DNA of 64,000 bases from Thunnus maccoyii (GCF_910596095.1 NC_056551.1:6621001-6685000), one strand, 5' to 3'; positions 11,303 to 24,139 are shown, counted from the first letter of the stretch. Notes: a model not told the origin generated them from the letters alone. Program-made: numbers and translations.

Positions 11303-14300
11303 AAACAGGAGTAAAATCAGACTGTGGTGAAGATGTTGTGTAATCTCTGGAGTGTGTAAGTAACTGTTGGGAGCATCCCTGCAGCAGAATCAACCTCCTG
11401 GTTACCTAGGAAACAGGATTTTTACAACACACACGCACAAAGGAGGTTCTTCACACTGAGGAAATATTCTGTGGCGAGCTGACAGTGAGTTTATTCATCA
11501 CAGCAGGAAGCATCCAAATAAAACACTTCAACAAAACACGTAAGCGCACGAAAATGAATAAGACATTTCAGTCAGAGAAACTCGTGCACACATTTCAATT
11601 ATTAACAGTCAAATAAATATTTTTGCCCCAGGAGGATTTTTCTCTGGGCTTTGGTGCGTTTATTCCAAGTATTAATGTCAACGATTCCTGCAATTGGAAA
11701 AAGGTGTTTTTGGAAACGAGGCCAGTTTAAAATCATCGAACAGTGTGCTGAATTATAAATCACACAACACAGTGGTGTCTCTCTCTGTTGCAGAGAGCTG
11801 ATAAATTAATCACAAGGCTGAAGAAATCAACATTCATCAGCTGCTGGCTGTGTGCTTCCAAAATGAGGCTGTCTCAGATATGATTTGGAAGTTTTCTCTT
11901 TTCTTCTGACAATTTGACACAAGGAAAAATGTACTTTATATGCACTTATATGAAACAGACTTATTGGCAGCTGGCTAAGTATCTCCTCACTTTATTTTAA
12001 AATGACTTAAAATGTTGAATCTCATTAGTCAAAATTATATTTGATAGATGAGAAAACACAATAATGTGGTAATCCAGTCCCATAATAAAAAAAAAAACAC
12101 CAACCCAAACAAATCTCCCTCTACATACATGAAGGGAACACAGCAGGGCTCCGACTAATGCTTGGCTTTATACATTATAGCCCATACAAAGCAGCACTAT
12201 GAAGTTTTTCACCATATCTGAACACTTTCAAATTTATTTAGTTCAGGCAGTTTAATTCACTCAAAAGAATGACTCACATACAGAACAAGTAAAAGCAAAG
12301 TTTATTTATGGTTCAAAAACAAAGCAGAGGTCACTTCCAAAAGAGCATAACAAGTAAGCAGACAGGAAAAGGCAGGCAACAGTCAAAAAAACAAGCTCAG
12401 GTGATGGAGATAGGCAAGAACACACTGAGGCTGAATGACAGGAGAGATATGTGACTGGCAGACTGGTAACAGAGTAAAAAAGTGCAAAAAATACCCCCCA
12501 AACAAACCATATAATAAACAACAGCTAACAGACAAATTTGCCTTTATCATTATACAAATCAACAAAAAGAAAAAGACAGGACTGGCTGGTTCCAGTATTT
12601 TGGTTCATGTTCTCCCTCTGGGGCTCAGCCGGGATAGATTCATTTTCAGAGGCATTTTCTCTCATTGAAGCGAATAAGCTACTGGGGCCATAAAACACAC
12701 TGCCTTCAAAATGCTAGCCACAGACAGGAGGAGACAAGTCCCTGACACCATCAAACCACTGAAAATAACTGAACAAATAATGGTGTTGAGCAGAGCACCT
12801 AATGATTACCCTCCCAGCCTCGGCGTGACTGCCGCAGCCAGTTTGTATTAAACTCACCACAATTGGTTGGCCCTGTGAGAGTGTGGGCCTCTTGTTAAAT
12901 GAGGTTATGAAGCCCTCCTCTGCCTCACTTCCTGCCCACTCACCGACCACTCACACATCAATAAGGGTAGACCAATCGGCTCTGTAGCCATTATCTAATA
13001 AGTTTGTTTGTCTGCTTCTGGAGTAATACAACACTAGAGTCCTATAAAGACTCTTAAGTTCAGTGAGACAACGGCCAATTCATTCGTTTTTTGAAGCGTA
13101 AGTGATGGACGTCACTTACATCTTACGGAGTGGATACCATTCCATTTCATTAAATATATCAATCCACACTGAATCTGAGTTTTTTACGTCTATTTCTGTC
13201 GCGTTTAGTGAAGTGCAATCTGCACAGACAGCTGTTTAAATCACACAAATATCCAGCTGTATATGTTGTTTTGAACGTATTAACCGTATCTATGTTGATT
13301 GATCAAGGTTCCTGGTCTGTCTGTGAGCTCGCCTGTTTCTCTACAGGCAGATTCCCCTCACTCGCTACGGTGGGTGGGGAAATACAATCAATGAATCAAT
13401 AAATACAGACACTGTTGATTTTCTTCCTGTGGAGCCGACATGAAAACTATTTTGGTTCAGTAAATTTCTGCTGTCAGTCAGCTTGGTTAGCCGGTTGCTC
13501 GTCAGGAGCTGCTGCTGACAGACGGCCTGGTGTTGGTTAGGTTTAGGCCTGAGGAGTGAGATGGTTAGGGTAAGAATATCAGGGCAGGTCACAGAATCTG
13601 ATGGGTTATCAAACACGGTGTAACACCAGCTCTGTAGACAGAGAAGCTGAATGCAGGTTGGAGTCAGTGTGAAATCAACGGGTAAAACATGCTTAAGCCT
13701 CACGCGAGACACCGTGGTGCAGGCCTCCGCAGATGGCGCCCAAGCTATAAGCATGCACAGAGGTGTTTATACTCAACACGTTCATTGCAGTAGCCTGGGC
13801 CAGGGGGCGTACAAACAAAATATACTGTGAATAAGCAAGAAATCAATGAGTGTTACCGGAAGAACATCATTATCCAACATGGCTAAACACGCTGCCCTGG
13901 AGCTTTGTCATTGCCGAGGAAGAATTTATCTGCTTATGGCTATTAAAACTACAAAGGCAATGCAAGAGGAGATGGTCTGTCCATCCCTTACATGCAGAGA
14001 GACATTTCAATGGGGAATACAGCTGTATTGTGAGGTTGATGTGTGCTAGGAAATGCAAGGAAAATGCAAGGAAATGCACTTCAGCTACTTTTGCAACCAG
14101 GCAGCGCGCCTAGTTGCAAAAAGTCAGAGGTGCATGACCAAGCGTAACAACTTGTGGAGCCTTGACATGAAAGATGCGGTGACATCAAACATAAACCTAG
14201 CTTTACGCGCTGCTCACGTCTCGCTTCAGATGTGGATTCTCAGTAAGGCACAAAAGGAAGCACATGCAGCCGAGCACACATAGATCATTGCAGACTTTTA

Positions 14301-14796
14301 AATTCACACACATACGTGCGAATCCACACGAAGACATACACACACACGTGGACACAATCTTGAGTTCCCACTTTGAGCCATCCGCCCACACAGAAGTAAT
14401 ACATACTCATACACCACCCACACAGTCCTCTGCAGGGAAAGGAGAGGGATGTTTGTGTGTGTATGTGTTGTGAAACAAGTGTTATTTAGGTTAATACCAA
14501 CACAGTGTGAAAACACTTTTTTAGGCAAGGTGAGACAAATGTATTTAAACAGCATAATTCATACACTAAGGACGTTTCAAATTGCTTCACACACACTTAA
14601 AAATGTTACAAACTTTGGAATTGAAAATAAACAAGCTCTAAGAAAATGTGAGAAATTATGCAAATTTAGAGGCAATTTTGATATAAAATCTTTTTGGTGC
14701 ATCGAAATGTCAATTTAGTCATTTGAAAGACTAAATTTGAAATATTTGAAACTAAATTGACAATAAATAATATTAGTTAATCCTGAAATGAGTGAA

Positions 14797-14818
14797 TTTT
14801 TATTTATTTATTTATTTA
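14797..14818. repeat. (TTTA)n microsatellite
   Basis: A short run of TTTA tetranucleotides in an AT-rich stretch. Confidence 0.85.
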
Positions 14819-15121
14819 GTCCACTTGGGGGAAGAAGAAAACAACAAATCACCTTTTAAGATGGTAAACCTTTTAGCAAACAGTTAGGGGTGGATCCAGA
14901 GGAAGGGTAAGGGGGGGTAGCACTGAAATAAGCAATATGCTCACTTTGGTCCCCAAAAACTTTCGGTATGGTACTGTGTCAAATGTGCACAGACACACAG
15001 TCACAGCGAGGCAGAACAACACAACACACGGAGAGACTGAGAGCTGCAGCATCTGGAGGTGAAGTGATGTCAAATGTTCTCTGTGTGAAGTTTAACCAGC
15101 CAGACCAATTTAACTCAAACA

Positions 15122-15845
15122 ACAACCCGATCTCATGGCAGTTAAAAGGAGGAAATGAAATTTAATCTAGAGATTTCGGTACATAGACATGAATTTTCCA
15201 TTTTTTTTGACAGTCAGCACAGCTTTCAAACTAATATATTTCAATTGGGAATATGTTTCATGCCTGCACCACGTTTTTTTCTGTCAGTCTGGACCCGGAC
15301 AAAAACCTTTATTTCTCAGAATTGAAGGAGAAATAATCAAAACTGATGACCTTAACATTAATCTATCCTATTGTTGAGTTATCAAGGACACTTTAGTGTT
15401 TTTTGTTGAGAAATGTTAACGATATCATTGAAGGAAAACCTTAACACGGTGAGGAAAATAAGCTACTTCCAGGTGGCGGGTCATTTGGTCCACCCATCAG
15501 ACTGACACCGACCACTGACTGTACTGATAAAATTAAAATAGAAATAAAAACAAGAATAAAATCTCATGATTAAATGTTGAGTAATGTAGCGGTTGTAGTT
15601 GAAAAGAAATAACAAAAAGAATAACAAAAGAGAAAAAACAATACAGCTTCTGTGCTCCTGAGTCCTGAGTGACAGAAAAAAAAAACGTGGTGCAGGCACA
15701 AAACATGCTTCCAATTGAAATACATTAGCTTGAAAGTCACACTGACTGTCATGAAAAAAATGGAAAATTCGTGTCCATGTACACAAATCTATAGATTAAA
15801 TTTCATAACTATTTCACAAACTGCTGTGAGGCTGGGTTGCAAGTG
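15122..15845. mobile_element. Long terminal-inverted-repeat element (MITE-like)
   Basis: The segment 15122-15310 and the reverse complement of about 15650-15845 align over roughly 190 bases. Both arms share CAACCC near the outer end, then GAAATTTAATCTA, GAATTTTCCATTTTTTT, GACAGTCAG, TATTTCAATTGG and TGCCTGCACCACGTTTTTT. The centre is about 340 bases with no open frame of note. This fits a non-autonomous DNA transposon whose long arms make up most of its length. Family assignment was not possible by eye. Confidence 0.8.
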
Positions 15846-16297
15846 AAGTTAAGTTAATTGAATGTAATTACTGTATGCAAAACTTGATTCAGTATTGAGA
15901 GCATGTCAAAGGTTAAGTCACTAGCGTAACCTCACAAGACATGATTAGGAAGAGCCTTTGTCATTCTGAGCCTCGATTTTCATAGATATCAAAAGCTGCA
16001 GGTGCAAACACTGTTGTGTTTGAATCCATCACGCTTAGGGAGTGGGTTGTTGGGACTGTAGCCTAATAACTGCACATTAGTGTATTATTTTTGGTTGATT
16101 AGCAACTGCCCTTCTAACAGAGTACAGCACAGAGTCTACACACAAACAGGCTGCTGCCTTCGTGACTGTCAGACTGAATATATTAGTGATGAGGGGATTA
16201 ATTAGTCTAAATATAACTCAGCGTTAAATCTGATTGTTTTATTGTTATTTATTAACCACATGCCCTTACAGTGTAATGTAATACATGGCTTTCAACC

Positions 16298-16592
16298 AAG
16301 CACATCATACAACACATCATACAACACATATAACACATCATATAACACAACATACATCAAATCATATAAAACAACATACAAAACATCATACAACACATCA
16401 TATAACACAACATACATCACATCATAAAACACATCATAATAACATCATACATCAAATCATATAACACATCATCTAACATCATACAACACATCATGTAACA
16501 CAACATACAACACAACATACAACACATCATATAACACAACATACAACACATCATAAATCACATCATGCATCGCATTATGAATCACATCATAA
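16298..16592. repeat. Irregular tandem repeat, (ACACATCATA)-like
   Basis: About 290 bases made of variants of CACATCATA and CACAACATA units. The plus strand is almost free of G across most of the tract, so the two strands are strongly asymmetric. Units vary in order and length, as in an ageing minisatellite. Confidence 0.85.
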
Positions 16593-16824
16593 TCCTACTG
16601 ATTACTTGACTACTGGAGGTCAGAATAGTTGGACTGGTGTGCAGTGCGGACTGAAAATTAAAAGGAAGGGCAAAAGTGGTTATATTTCCAGATTTTTCAG
16701 CAAGAAAACTCAGCATTAATACAAGATATGTTAGTGAAATGTTTTGCTGCAAAGCATAAAAATCATCGCTTTTAGCTGTCTTAAAAAAACGGTGATTGAA
16801 TATGACCTGATGGTTAGTGCAGAG

Positions 16825-17615
16825 TAGGGGTGTGCCTGAATACAAATACATTATATGGCAAAGCACAAATAGTGGGGTTTTTTTTTACGAATATTTGTTT
16901 GATACAAATATTTTTTAAATTATTTGTTTTTTCCAGAAGAAAAAAACAAACAAAATACAAGTGCGCAGGTCGGTTACATCACTATATCAGTCTCTCTCCT
17001 GTGCTCTGCTGTTACGTCTATAAGCAGGTCTCAACGAGGGGAGTCCCATCGACCTGCTACATGACGCACATTTCCTATTTTGGACATCACTCCCCAGAGA
17101 TAAAGCTGAGCTACTAACACACGTGGAATCCTCCCAAGGGACTCTCCATAACCTGTACTTCCCCTTCTCCTTTCCACAAAGTTAGGTTGTAAAAAATGGG
17201 CAATAAATGAAAAGTGCAAAGCAATAATTGCCTTTGAAGTTCCTCCCTACATGTTACACATTGTGCTGTTTCTGTGTTATGGGTGTATGAATACCTAAAG
17301 GTCTGTCTGCACAATTGTAATTGGCAAAGTTTTAGCTCAGTAGTCAGTGCAGTTGTCTGTGATCTGGGAGACTCCAGTTCGAGACTCGTGTGGGGACCTC
17401 CTTCATAAGGTAGTTTATTCATGAACACTTCTTCATTATTTATTGACTTACTCATTCATTAACACTTTAATTTTCTAAAATCAAAAGCGTAATAAAAACA
17501 AAAATAGGATTTTAAAGCCTCTTTCCACTTTTATTCGAATACATATACAAATACAAATAATTTTGCTGCCTCAACAAATACAAATACAAATACTGGGACC
17601 CACTGCACATCCCTC
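16825..17615. mobile_element. hAT-like non-autonomous transposon with 8-bp target duplication
   Basis: The left end begins TAGGGGTGTGC and the right end, reverse complemented, begins GAGGGATGTGC. Both are followed inwards by AATACAAATAC-type sequence. The flanks GTGCAGAG (16817-16824) and GTGCGGAG (17616-17623) differ at one base, consistent with the 8-bp target-site duplication typical of hAT elements. The body codes for no transposase. It contains a tRNA-like stretch at about 17328-17398 with A-box (TAGCTCAGTAGT) and B-box (GTTCGAGAC) motifs, suggesting a SINE piece nested inside or captured by it. Confidence 0.65.
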
Positions 17616-17633
17616 GTGCGGAGCCAGTAAGAG

Positions 17634-17850
17634 CTGCACAGTTTTTTGTATGAATGCTGGCATCTTGTTCCTGCTGTCCGTCATTAAACGTGTGAATCAA
17701 AATAACATAATGTAAGAATAAATATAAAATATATTTGTGGATCTTTTGTTCAACTCATTTATGTACATAAGTAGACTTGTATTTTTATTTGGGGATCCCC
17801 ACATACTGCACCCTTCCATGCCACCCTGCCAAAATCTCTTGCCACTCCTT
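17634..17850. repeat. Dispersed repeat, copy 1 of a pair (other copy at 39.2 kb)
   Basis: This segment is closely similar, in the same orientation, to 39209-39422. Both carry TTTGTATGAATGCTGG near the start, ATATATTTGTGGATCTT in the middle and TATTTGGGGATCCCCACATA near the end. It is non-coding in both places, so this is a dispersed repeat rather than a duplicated gene. Confidence 0.85.
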
Positions 17851-17884
17851 TGCCAGCCCTGTACAGCTGGCGTACAGGGGCATC

Positions 17885-18090
17885 CAAATTTCACTTCTCT
17901 TTTAGCTCTGTTTTTGCTCTCTATAATTCCTGAGGGAAATATCTGGCTCTTTAGCTGCTAAATGCTTGACTTTGTTCACCAGCTAGCTAGTTGCAACTTT
18001 GCCATTTGGTGCTAAGCAGGCAGCGCACAGTGGATTTATTAGAGCTTTTTCTCTGAAAACAGCTGCCGCTGTGAAAACTTCCCAGAGTTC
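17885..18090. repeat. Partial copy of a dispersed repeat (family also at 20.7 and 45.2 kb)
   Basis: It shares GGCTCTTTAGCT, TTCACCAGCTAG, a GGCAGCGCACAGTGGATTT-like block and GAAAACAGCTGC with the fuller copies near 21.2 kb and 45.4 kb. A typical end of the family, AATATTGATTATAGC, appears separately near 18476. Confidence 0.6.
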
Positions 18091-20699
18091 TAAAATCCTG
18101 TCTGTGAATTACAAACCACTGTGCAGTGTATCAGCTTGACTTCCTGGATCGTATTTCATTGTCTCACCTGTAGTACCTCAAACAACATTGCAGCCCCCTG
18201 CACCATAGTGCCGGATTGCAGGATTTGGTCTGAATGCAGCCTAAGTTGGCTGACAGTGGAGGGCTGTCAGATGTGTTCACCTGGGCCTGCAGGCCATGAC
18301 CCATGTGGTCACTCTTGCTCTTCTTCCTCTTGCCAAAATCCACCCTGCATCACCTTCTGTTGGTTTTGCACCTTGTTCTACACACCCTACTGTTTGTTTG
18401 TGTTAGCTTTAGTTTTAATAAATTACATTTGTTTTACATACAACTCTTGCATGGACTCCGTCCTTGCCACAAAAATATTGATTATAGCCACTTTAAGTGA
18501 TAAAAATTAATAAAATCAATTATTAAAAGAAACCTAAAGATGTATACTTGTCCTTTAACCTCCAATCAGTAGGTAAAAAAGCAAAAAGCTTCATTTCTTT
18601 TTCCTTAACTACCAATCAGTTAATGAAATTAAAATAAATTAAAACTTGATTTATTTTCCTCTTCTATTTATTTTTTTACTAGCTCATTTTGAACTCCTTT
18701 ATTTTACTATTGCTTTGATCTTGGCACACACTTCATTATTTAGCAGTTTCCCCACACAACATTCCCCATTTTCCTCACTGCATCTCCAGTTTTCCTCATG
18801 CATATATAATGAGCACGTCCCGAGGGGTGATTGGTCCAGCTCCACCTTTATAACATTATCTTCATCTTCCAGTACATGCCACAGTAGAAATAAATCTTGA
18901 CTAGGGTGTGTGTTTATCATCAGTGGAGCAACTGAGAGTTCTGTGTGGCTATACAGAAAACACTCATGAACACCATGAGCACCAGCCTTTTCATCTAGCT
19001 GAAGCTAATCTTCATAAAACTACACTTGCCAATGCACATAATCATCTACTGTATATACTGCATACTGCTGAAGTGTCACTGTATAAACTAAAGTATTTTA
19101 GTATTTAAAATTAATTTGAGATGATGTTCTCTATGTTGTAAGTTTTGTAAGGGAAATGTTTAAGGGACTTTTGAACCTTTTTCATCCCATTTAAAATGAA
19201 ATCCTTCCCTGTTGCAATGGTGATGGCATCTTGCTTTGGCAGCAACAAAGAATGCCTTAAAATATCATATTTCTTTTGAAGGTGGAGGTTTTGAAGGTGA
19301 TCAAACCCTGTGGACGTGTTTTAATCAGGACTTGTTATACACATTTTAACAAACATAAAACAAACTTAATTTAAGTAACAAGTAATTTCACTGCATGTTT
19401 CTAGAATTTTAAATGGTCAAAAGTGCCTTTAATTGAAGAATCATGCATGTATGAAACATACAAAGTGGGAGCAGAGAACAGACATAGCATGTTACATTTA
19501 GACTCCTACATGTTTTAACGCTTGGCATGACAGCAATGCGTGTCTTCAACGCCTCATGTTGCTCTTTGCATCAGATGAATGTTTTTTCAGAACACATTTG
19601 CTCTGACCTGAACATGTCCAAGTCGACTGGTGTGAAGAAGTGCACTATAAATGATATGTGAAGATCGCTTTAAAAGCATCAATCAGCATTTTGCGTGGTA
19701 GTTGTTGAACGTCTGTCTCATGGAGCCCACATTATCTGACCGAAGGGGGGGAGAAAACCAGGTCGTGCTCTGCCAGTGCTTTGACATAAACAGGGCTGAT
19801 GAGGTCTTGGAAATGGATTGCCTCGATGAGTCATCTGCAGATGGATGCCTGCCTATCTGATGTGTTTCTCATGTAGTGTGAAGTCCTCACATAAATCATA
19901 GATGTGTGAGCCCCCTCGGTGCTCGCTTGCTTCCTGGTCCCCATGCTGAGCTGAAGTATTCATGCTGCAGAGAACATGAAGACTTTTCCGGATTTTAGGT
20001 TCCAGCTTTATTTCCAACACTGCAAACTCTCAAGGGGGCTGCAGGCCTGATCAATATGGATCAATTTCTCGTTTCACATTGGAGAGGCTTGTTAGCACCA
20101 AATTTGTGCTTCAGTAATTGAGACAGTGCAGAGAGTCAGGAGAGAACTAGGATTCGATCTCCGGAAACAAGCATATGTGTTATTACAGAGCATAATGATC
20201 CTGTTGTTCCTCAAAGTCATGCAATACTGGATGTAGATTTACAGCATAGTGAATATACTGAATGAATAATGCATGTTGAGCATGTGTGTATGCTATCTAT
20301 AGAGTGCCTTAGATTGTCTGTTCACATTATTGTGTTGTCCTTCTGTTGATCACCATCTTGAAACAGTATCAGGTGATTTTACGTCTTTACATCAGTTCTG
20401 TACATTTTCTATACAGTATTTTTGTAAGAAATGCATTTTTAAGAAATGTTTGAGAATCTTGTCTTGGCTGTTATCTTGGCTGTAATAATTACAACCAGTC
20501 AACCACTGATACTGGGAACCTGCCTCTTTTGTAAAGACACATGTATATGCACAGTAAAGCCCAGCGCAAAAAACCAACGAATACATTTTCTACCAAAGTC
20601 AAATTTTGCAACTCGACACATCACTTTAACATGGTAGATTATTAGGTTTTAGTCTTTATTGGAGTTTTTTAAAACCTATACCACCTTCTCCGCATTGTT

Positions 20700-21435
20700 T
20701 TCCTTATATAGCAGCAAAGCTGTTACAATAGATTCTTTTGGCCACTTGGTGGCAGTTGAACAAGCTGAAAACAACACTGACATAACCCCTTTAAGCCAGT
20801 CGGACACTAGCCAAATTTCTGCCAGAAAAGTTGTCGTTTGACGTGTAGTTTGAGGGGGGTTACAATGCCTCATCAATTGCCTGATCAATGACCTGGCTGT
20901 TGGACGATCAGCTGGGTTTCTGGCAGTTTAGAAATTTTAAAAGATTCATTTTAAACTGTGGTGAGTTTTTTAAAAATATTATTAGAGTAGTATTTCACAT
21001 GTTATGGCTAAAACTGTAACCTTGAGACTGTGCTGTGATATAAAACTGAACTTTGTAGCAGAACTTTGTCTGCATCTTCCTGCCATGTGTAGCAAACATG
21101 TTAGCAAACTTAAATTCACACATTTAGCAAACACAGAGCTACTTATATGGAGTCCTGTTTGCACCTCATGAATGTAGGCCCAGTATGCACTTTCCTGTTC
21201 AACTTTCTTCGCCAGCTAGTGGCTAACTTTGTCTGCCGGGTGATGCTCGGAGGGTAGTGCACAGGAAGTTTTTAGAGGTTTTTAGCTGAAAACAGCTGCT
21301 ACTGGAAACAGGGTTGATGAGAGCGTAGAGTTGGTGGTCATTTTCTGTGGCTTTGTCACTACAAGTGACCTCTTTCATAGTCATTTGACCCATTGTTAAT
21401 ATAAAAAAAATATTGATGAGTGCAGCTTTAAAGTT
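20700..21435. mobile_element. Dispersed non-coding element (family also at 45.2 kb)
   Basis: It begins near GGCCACTTGG, continues through AGCAAACATGTTAGCAAAC and GCCAGCTAGTGGCTAACTTTG, and ends AATATTGATGAGTGCAGCTTTAA. The same order of blocks occurs at about 45175-45740. No protein is encoded. It has the look of a short non-autonomous transposon widespread in percomorph fish. Confidence 0.6.
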
Positions 21436-22459
21436 AAATCTAAACTTTACAAATTTTCATTGTGTTTGAATTTTGATTTCATAATATATAGTAGAGAAGC
21501 ATACAGAACATGTTTGTTGAAAAAGTTTGGTTAAGCAGAAATCTATTCAGAGTTATCTATCATCTAAAAAAACTACATACAGTACTGACAAACAAAACAA
21601 GGAAGAAACAATCCAGAGAAGCACCAATTCCAGCTTTCATCATTGCTCCCTCCCTCTCTCTCTGTCTCTCTCTGTCTCTCTTTGAATAAATAATATTGAT
21701 ATAAAGGATAAAATTGTAGGGCCAAGTTTCCTTCATGTCCGCTATGAAAGGAGATCAAGATGGGGTTTGTTGCTAAGAATATGCTGCAGCTACAACAGAG
21801 ATCATCCGAGCTGTTCTGATGAGAAGTAGGTCAACATGAGACCCAGAAAGATATGAAGAGTTTTGATCCAAAGTCAAACCTCAATTATCCCCAGCACCAA
21901 ACCCTACAAAGCTGCAGCACTCTTCAAAGAAAACAAAAGTCAGAGATTGACAAACTCCTCTTAGTCCTAGACATATTTTAGAAATGTTGTGCGATAAACT
22001 TCTTGGTACTTTTTTCCAGGCGTTTGCAATATTAACGATGAATTCTGCATGTGCACCTGCAAATCATCTTATTTAGGAGTCAGTTTGGCTTTTGCCAACT
22101 CCAAATTGGATGTTTTCCAATTATAATATCTAATAGACTGCCTTACAGACCTCAGTCCAAAGGTAAGTCTGGAATAATCAGGTTATGTGAAATGAAAGAT
22201 AAGAAATGAGGTTAATAAAACAACTGTAGAGTAAATGACATTTGACATTGAATTATTGTTTGAACAAAAGCCTCAAATAAAAGGTTGTATTCCATTATGT
22301 GTGTTCACTGTTGAAAGTGCCAAAGAAATGTACATTGTATTCCCCAAATGTCATTTGTCTGTAATGGCACTTAAATCGCTAACAAGCAGTTAATTCAAAG
22401 CCATAAACGGTTTCGCAGTAGTCAGACAGCTGAAGTCACTCAAATGATTATCTATAACC

Positions 22460-23293
22460 TTAGTCATTACCGAAAAGTATGGATATTATTATAGCAGGAA
22501 CAACTATGTACAGGAAACAACCCAGCAGCGCCATGAAGAGCAGCAGGAGAGCAGTGACAGAGAAGCAGAGGGAGTGTAGTTGCATCAGTCTCAGTCCTCC
22601 AAGAAGGCAGGAAGGATAAACGCAGCATCCACATATGTTTGTGTGTGCCTGCGCCTCCAGCTGTCTCTCTAGAGCAAAGCAGCATAACGGTGATGTTGGG
22701 ACGGCCTGAAATTCAAGGCCAGGCCTGATGACGAGGTCCGGTCCGGGCTGGTAGACGCTGTCACTGTACGATTCCTCCTGCAGTCTCCGGATCTCCCACT
22801 GTGGGCACGGGGTGGTCTGTCGACAGAAAGGGCACTGCAGTCGGCCCGGATCCTTGGCCTGCCTCAGGATGCCAGCTATACAGTGGTGGCACAGTGTGTG
22901 GTTACAGTTCAATAAAGTGACTCCGTGTGAGTCGAATAGCTCACTGCAGATGGGGCACTCGTGCCGGCTGCTGTCACTGCACAAACTCCTGACACTTCCA
23001 CTGCAGCCAGGCTGATCCCTGCCAGCCGATTCCAGCTCTTGTGGAACAGATGTCTTTCGGTCAGCCCCATCTGTCGCTGTTTGCGTGTCTGATTTGTGAT
23101 TCTCATCACGGTTGTCCTGATGTTTGTGCTGAAGCAAAGGCTGTATGACTGAGTCGCTCTCATTTTCTCGTTTCTCTACTCTCCTTGTTGTGTATAAAAC
23201 TCTGAGATAAGTCTCCTCTGTAGCTGGCAGGTGCTTTTCTTCGAGTGTAACCATGCCCTCTTCCTCAGATTCAAAGACTTCTGCTTCAGCCAT
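22460..23293 (-). CDS. Single-exon membrane RING-finger protein (RNF183/186/223/224-like E3 ligase)
   Basis: An uninterrupted 277-aa frame from a clear ATG to TAA. An acidic, polar first 110 residues are followed by a complete C3HC4 RING finger: Cys113, Cys116, Cys130, His132, Cys135, Cys138, Cys154 and Cys157, with CPIC and CPFCRQ at the two ends. A cysteine-rich patch follows (about 221-229), then a hydrophobic stretch (about 242-274) long enough for one or two membrane segments, ending in a very short tail. RING proteins of this shape are ubiquitin ligases anchored in intracellular membranes; the RING binds the E2. Family members are often intronless like this. RNF224 and RNF208 sit near GRIN1 in humans, which favours that branch, but the similarity I can judge is confined to the RING, so no symbol is given. 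Confidence 0.85.
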   Translation of the reverse strand: MAEAEVFESEEEGMVTLEEKHLPATEETYLRVLYTTRRVEKRENESDSVIQPLLQHKHQDNRDENHKSDTQTATDGADRKTSVPQELESAGRDQPGCSGSVRSLCSDSSRHECPICSELFDSHGVTLLNCNHTLCHHCIAGILRQAKDPGRLQCPFCRQTTPCPQWEIRRLQEESYSDSVYQPGPDLVIRPGLEFQAVPTSPLCCFALERQLEAQAHTNICGCCVYPSCLLGGLRLMQLHSLCFSVTALLLLFMALLGCFLYIVVPAIIISILFGND

Positions 23294-24139
23294 CCTTCAT
23301 AACATAAAGATTTTTTTTTAAATATTTTTTCTCTCTGTTCAGTACAGTTAACTCAACTTTAACACAAGTTCAATGTACTGCATTTCCTCATTACAGCTAG
23401 TCTACTTCTTCCTGGACAAAGCTCAACTGAGCAAATTGTTGATGTAATGCTTTAGTAAAGCAAAGGCAACAGTTCTCTCCCACCATAAACCAAGATAAGA
23501 TAAGTACATTCTCAGATACGCAGTGCCAAGCAATATTATGAGCTGCAGAGAAGTGCCACTGGCCAAGTAGTACAGTGAACATTTCACCATTCTGCTCAAT
23601 TTAACATGCTAACGTATTCAGTGCAACGGAAAGATTTTGCCATTTCAGACATGCATGAGCAAACACATTAGAGCAGAGCAGACAGATTTATTCTGCATAT
23701 TTAAATAAACATTACATCTGTAGATTAGCTAGTTACAAAAATACATTTTAATATTGAAAGGAAACAGAAGGGAGGCGTTCATCTGATGTTCATATGAAGT
23801 ATTGTGCTTTTTAACATCACTGGTTATTTACTTTGAAATGTATCTCTCTTCTATGACCACCTGACAAACAGAAACATGGAAATTAAAATGTAATGTCAAC
23901 CAATCCCACATAACCAACCCCCACCCGGCAACTGAACATTATTGCTTTTATATTTTTGTCACATTTCAAAGAAGGCACAGCAGCATTTAATAAAGATTCA
24001 CAGCATTGTCGTCATCAATGATTAAGTCAGTAATGAGTCATGTCTGTGCAGAGTAAATGAACAAAAAGAAAATCTGAATCAGCATATTGCTGTCTTACAG
24101 AGACAGAGGTCTAGAGGAGTAATGTAAAAAATATATGAC

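Larger units (their letters stand above)
10831..22459. other. Intergenic spacer between grin1 and the RING gene
   Basis: Nearly 12 kb without a recognisable gene. It is dominated by repeats, listed separately: a GT microsatellite, a long inverted-repeat element at 15.1-15.8 kb, a G-poor tandem repeat at 16.3 kb, a hAT-like element at 16.8-17.6 kb and copies of two dispersed families at 17.6-18.1 and 20.7-21.4 kb. Between 10.8 and 15.1 kb and between 18.5 and 20.7 kb I see only AT-rich sequence and short, low-quality open frames. Confidence 0.65.

Noticed and set aside
13365..13754. 129-aa minus-strand frame in the spacer
   Set aside because: No domain, signal peptide, splice pattern or family resemblance; likely chance in repeat-rich DNA.
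17328..17398. Possible tRNA gene
   Set aside because: A-box and B-box motifs are present, but acceptor and anticodon stems do not pair; it lies inside a transposon and looks SINE-derived.
18121..18510. 129-aa plus-strand cysteine-rich frame
   Set aside because: It overlaps dispersed repeat sequence and its cysteines form no known motif spacing.
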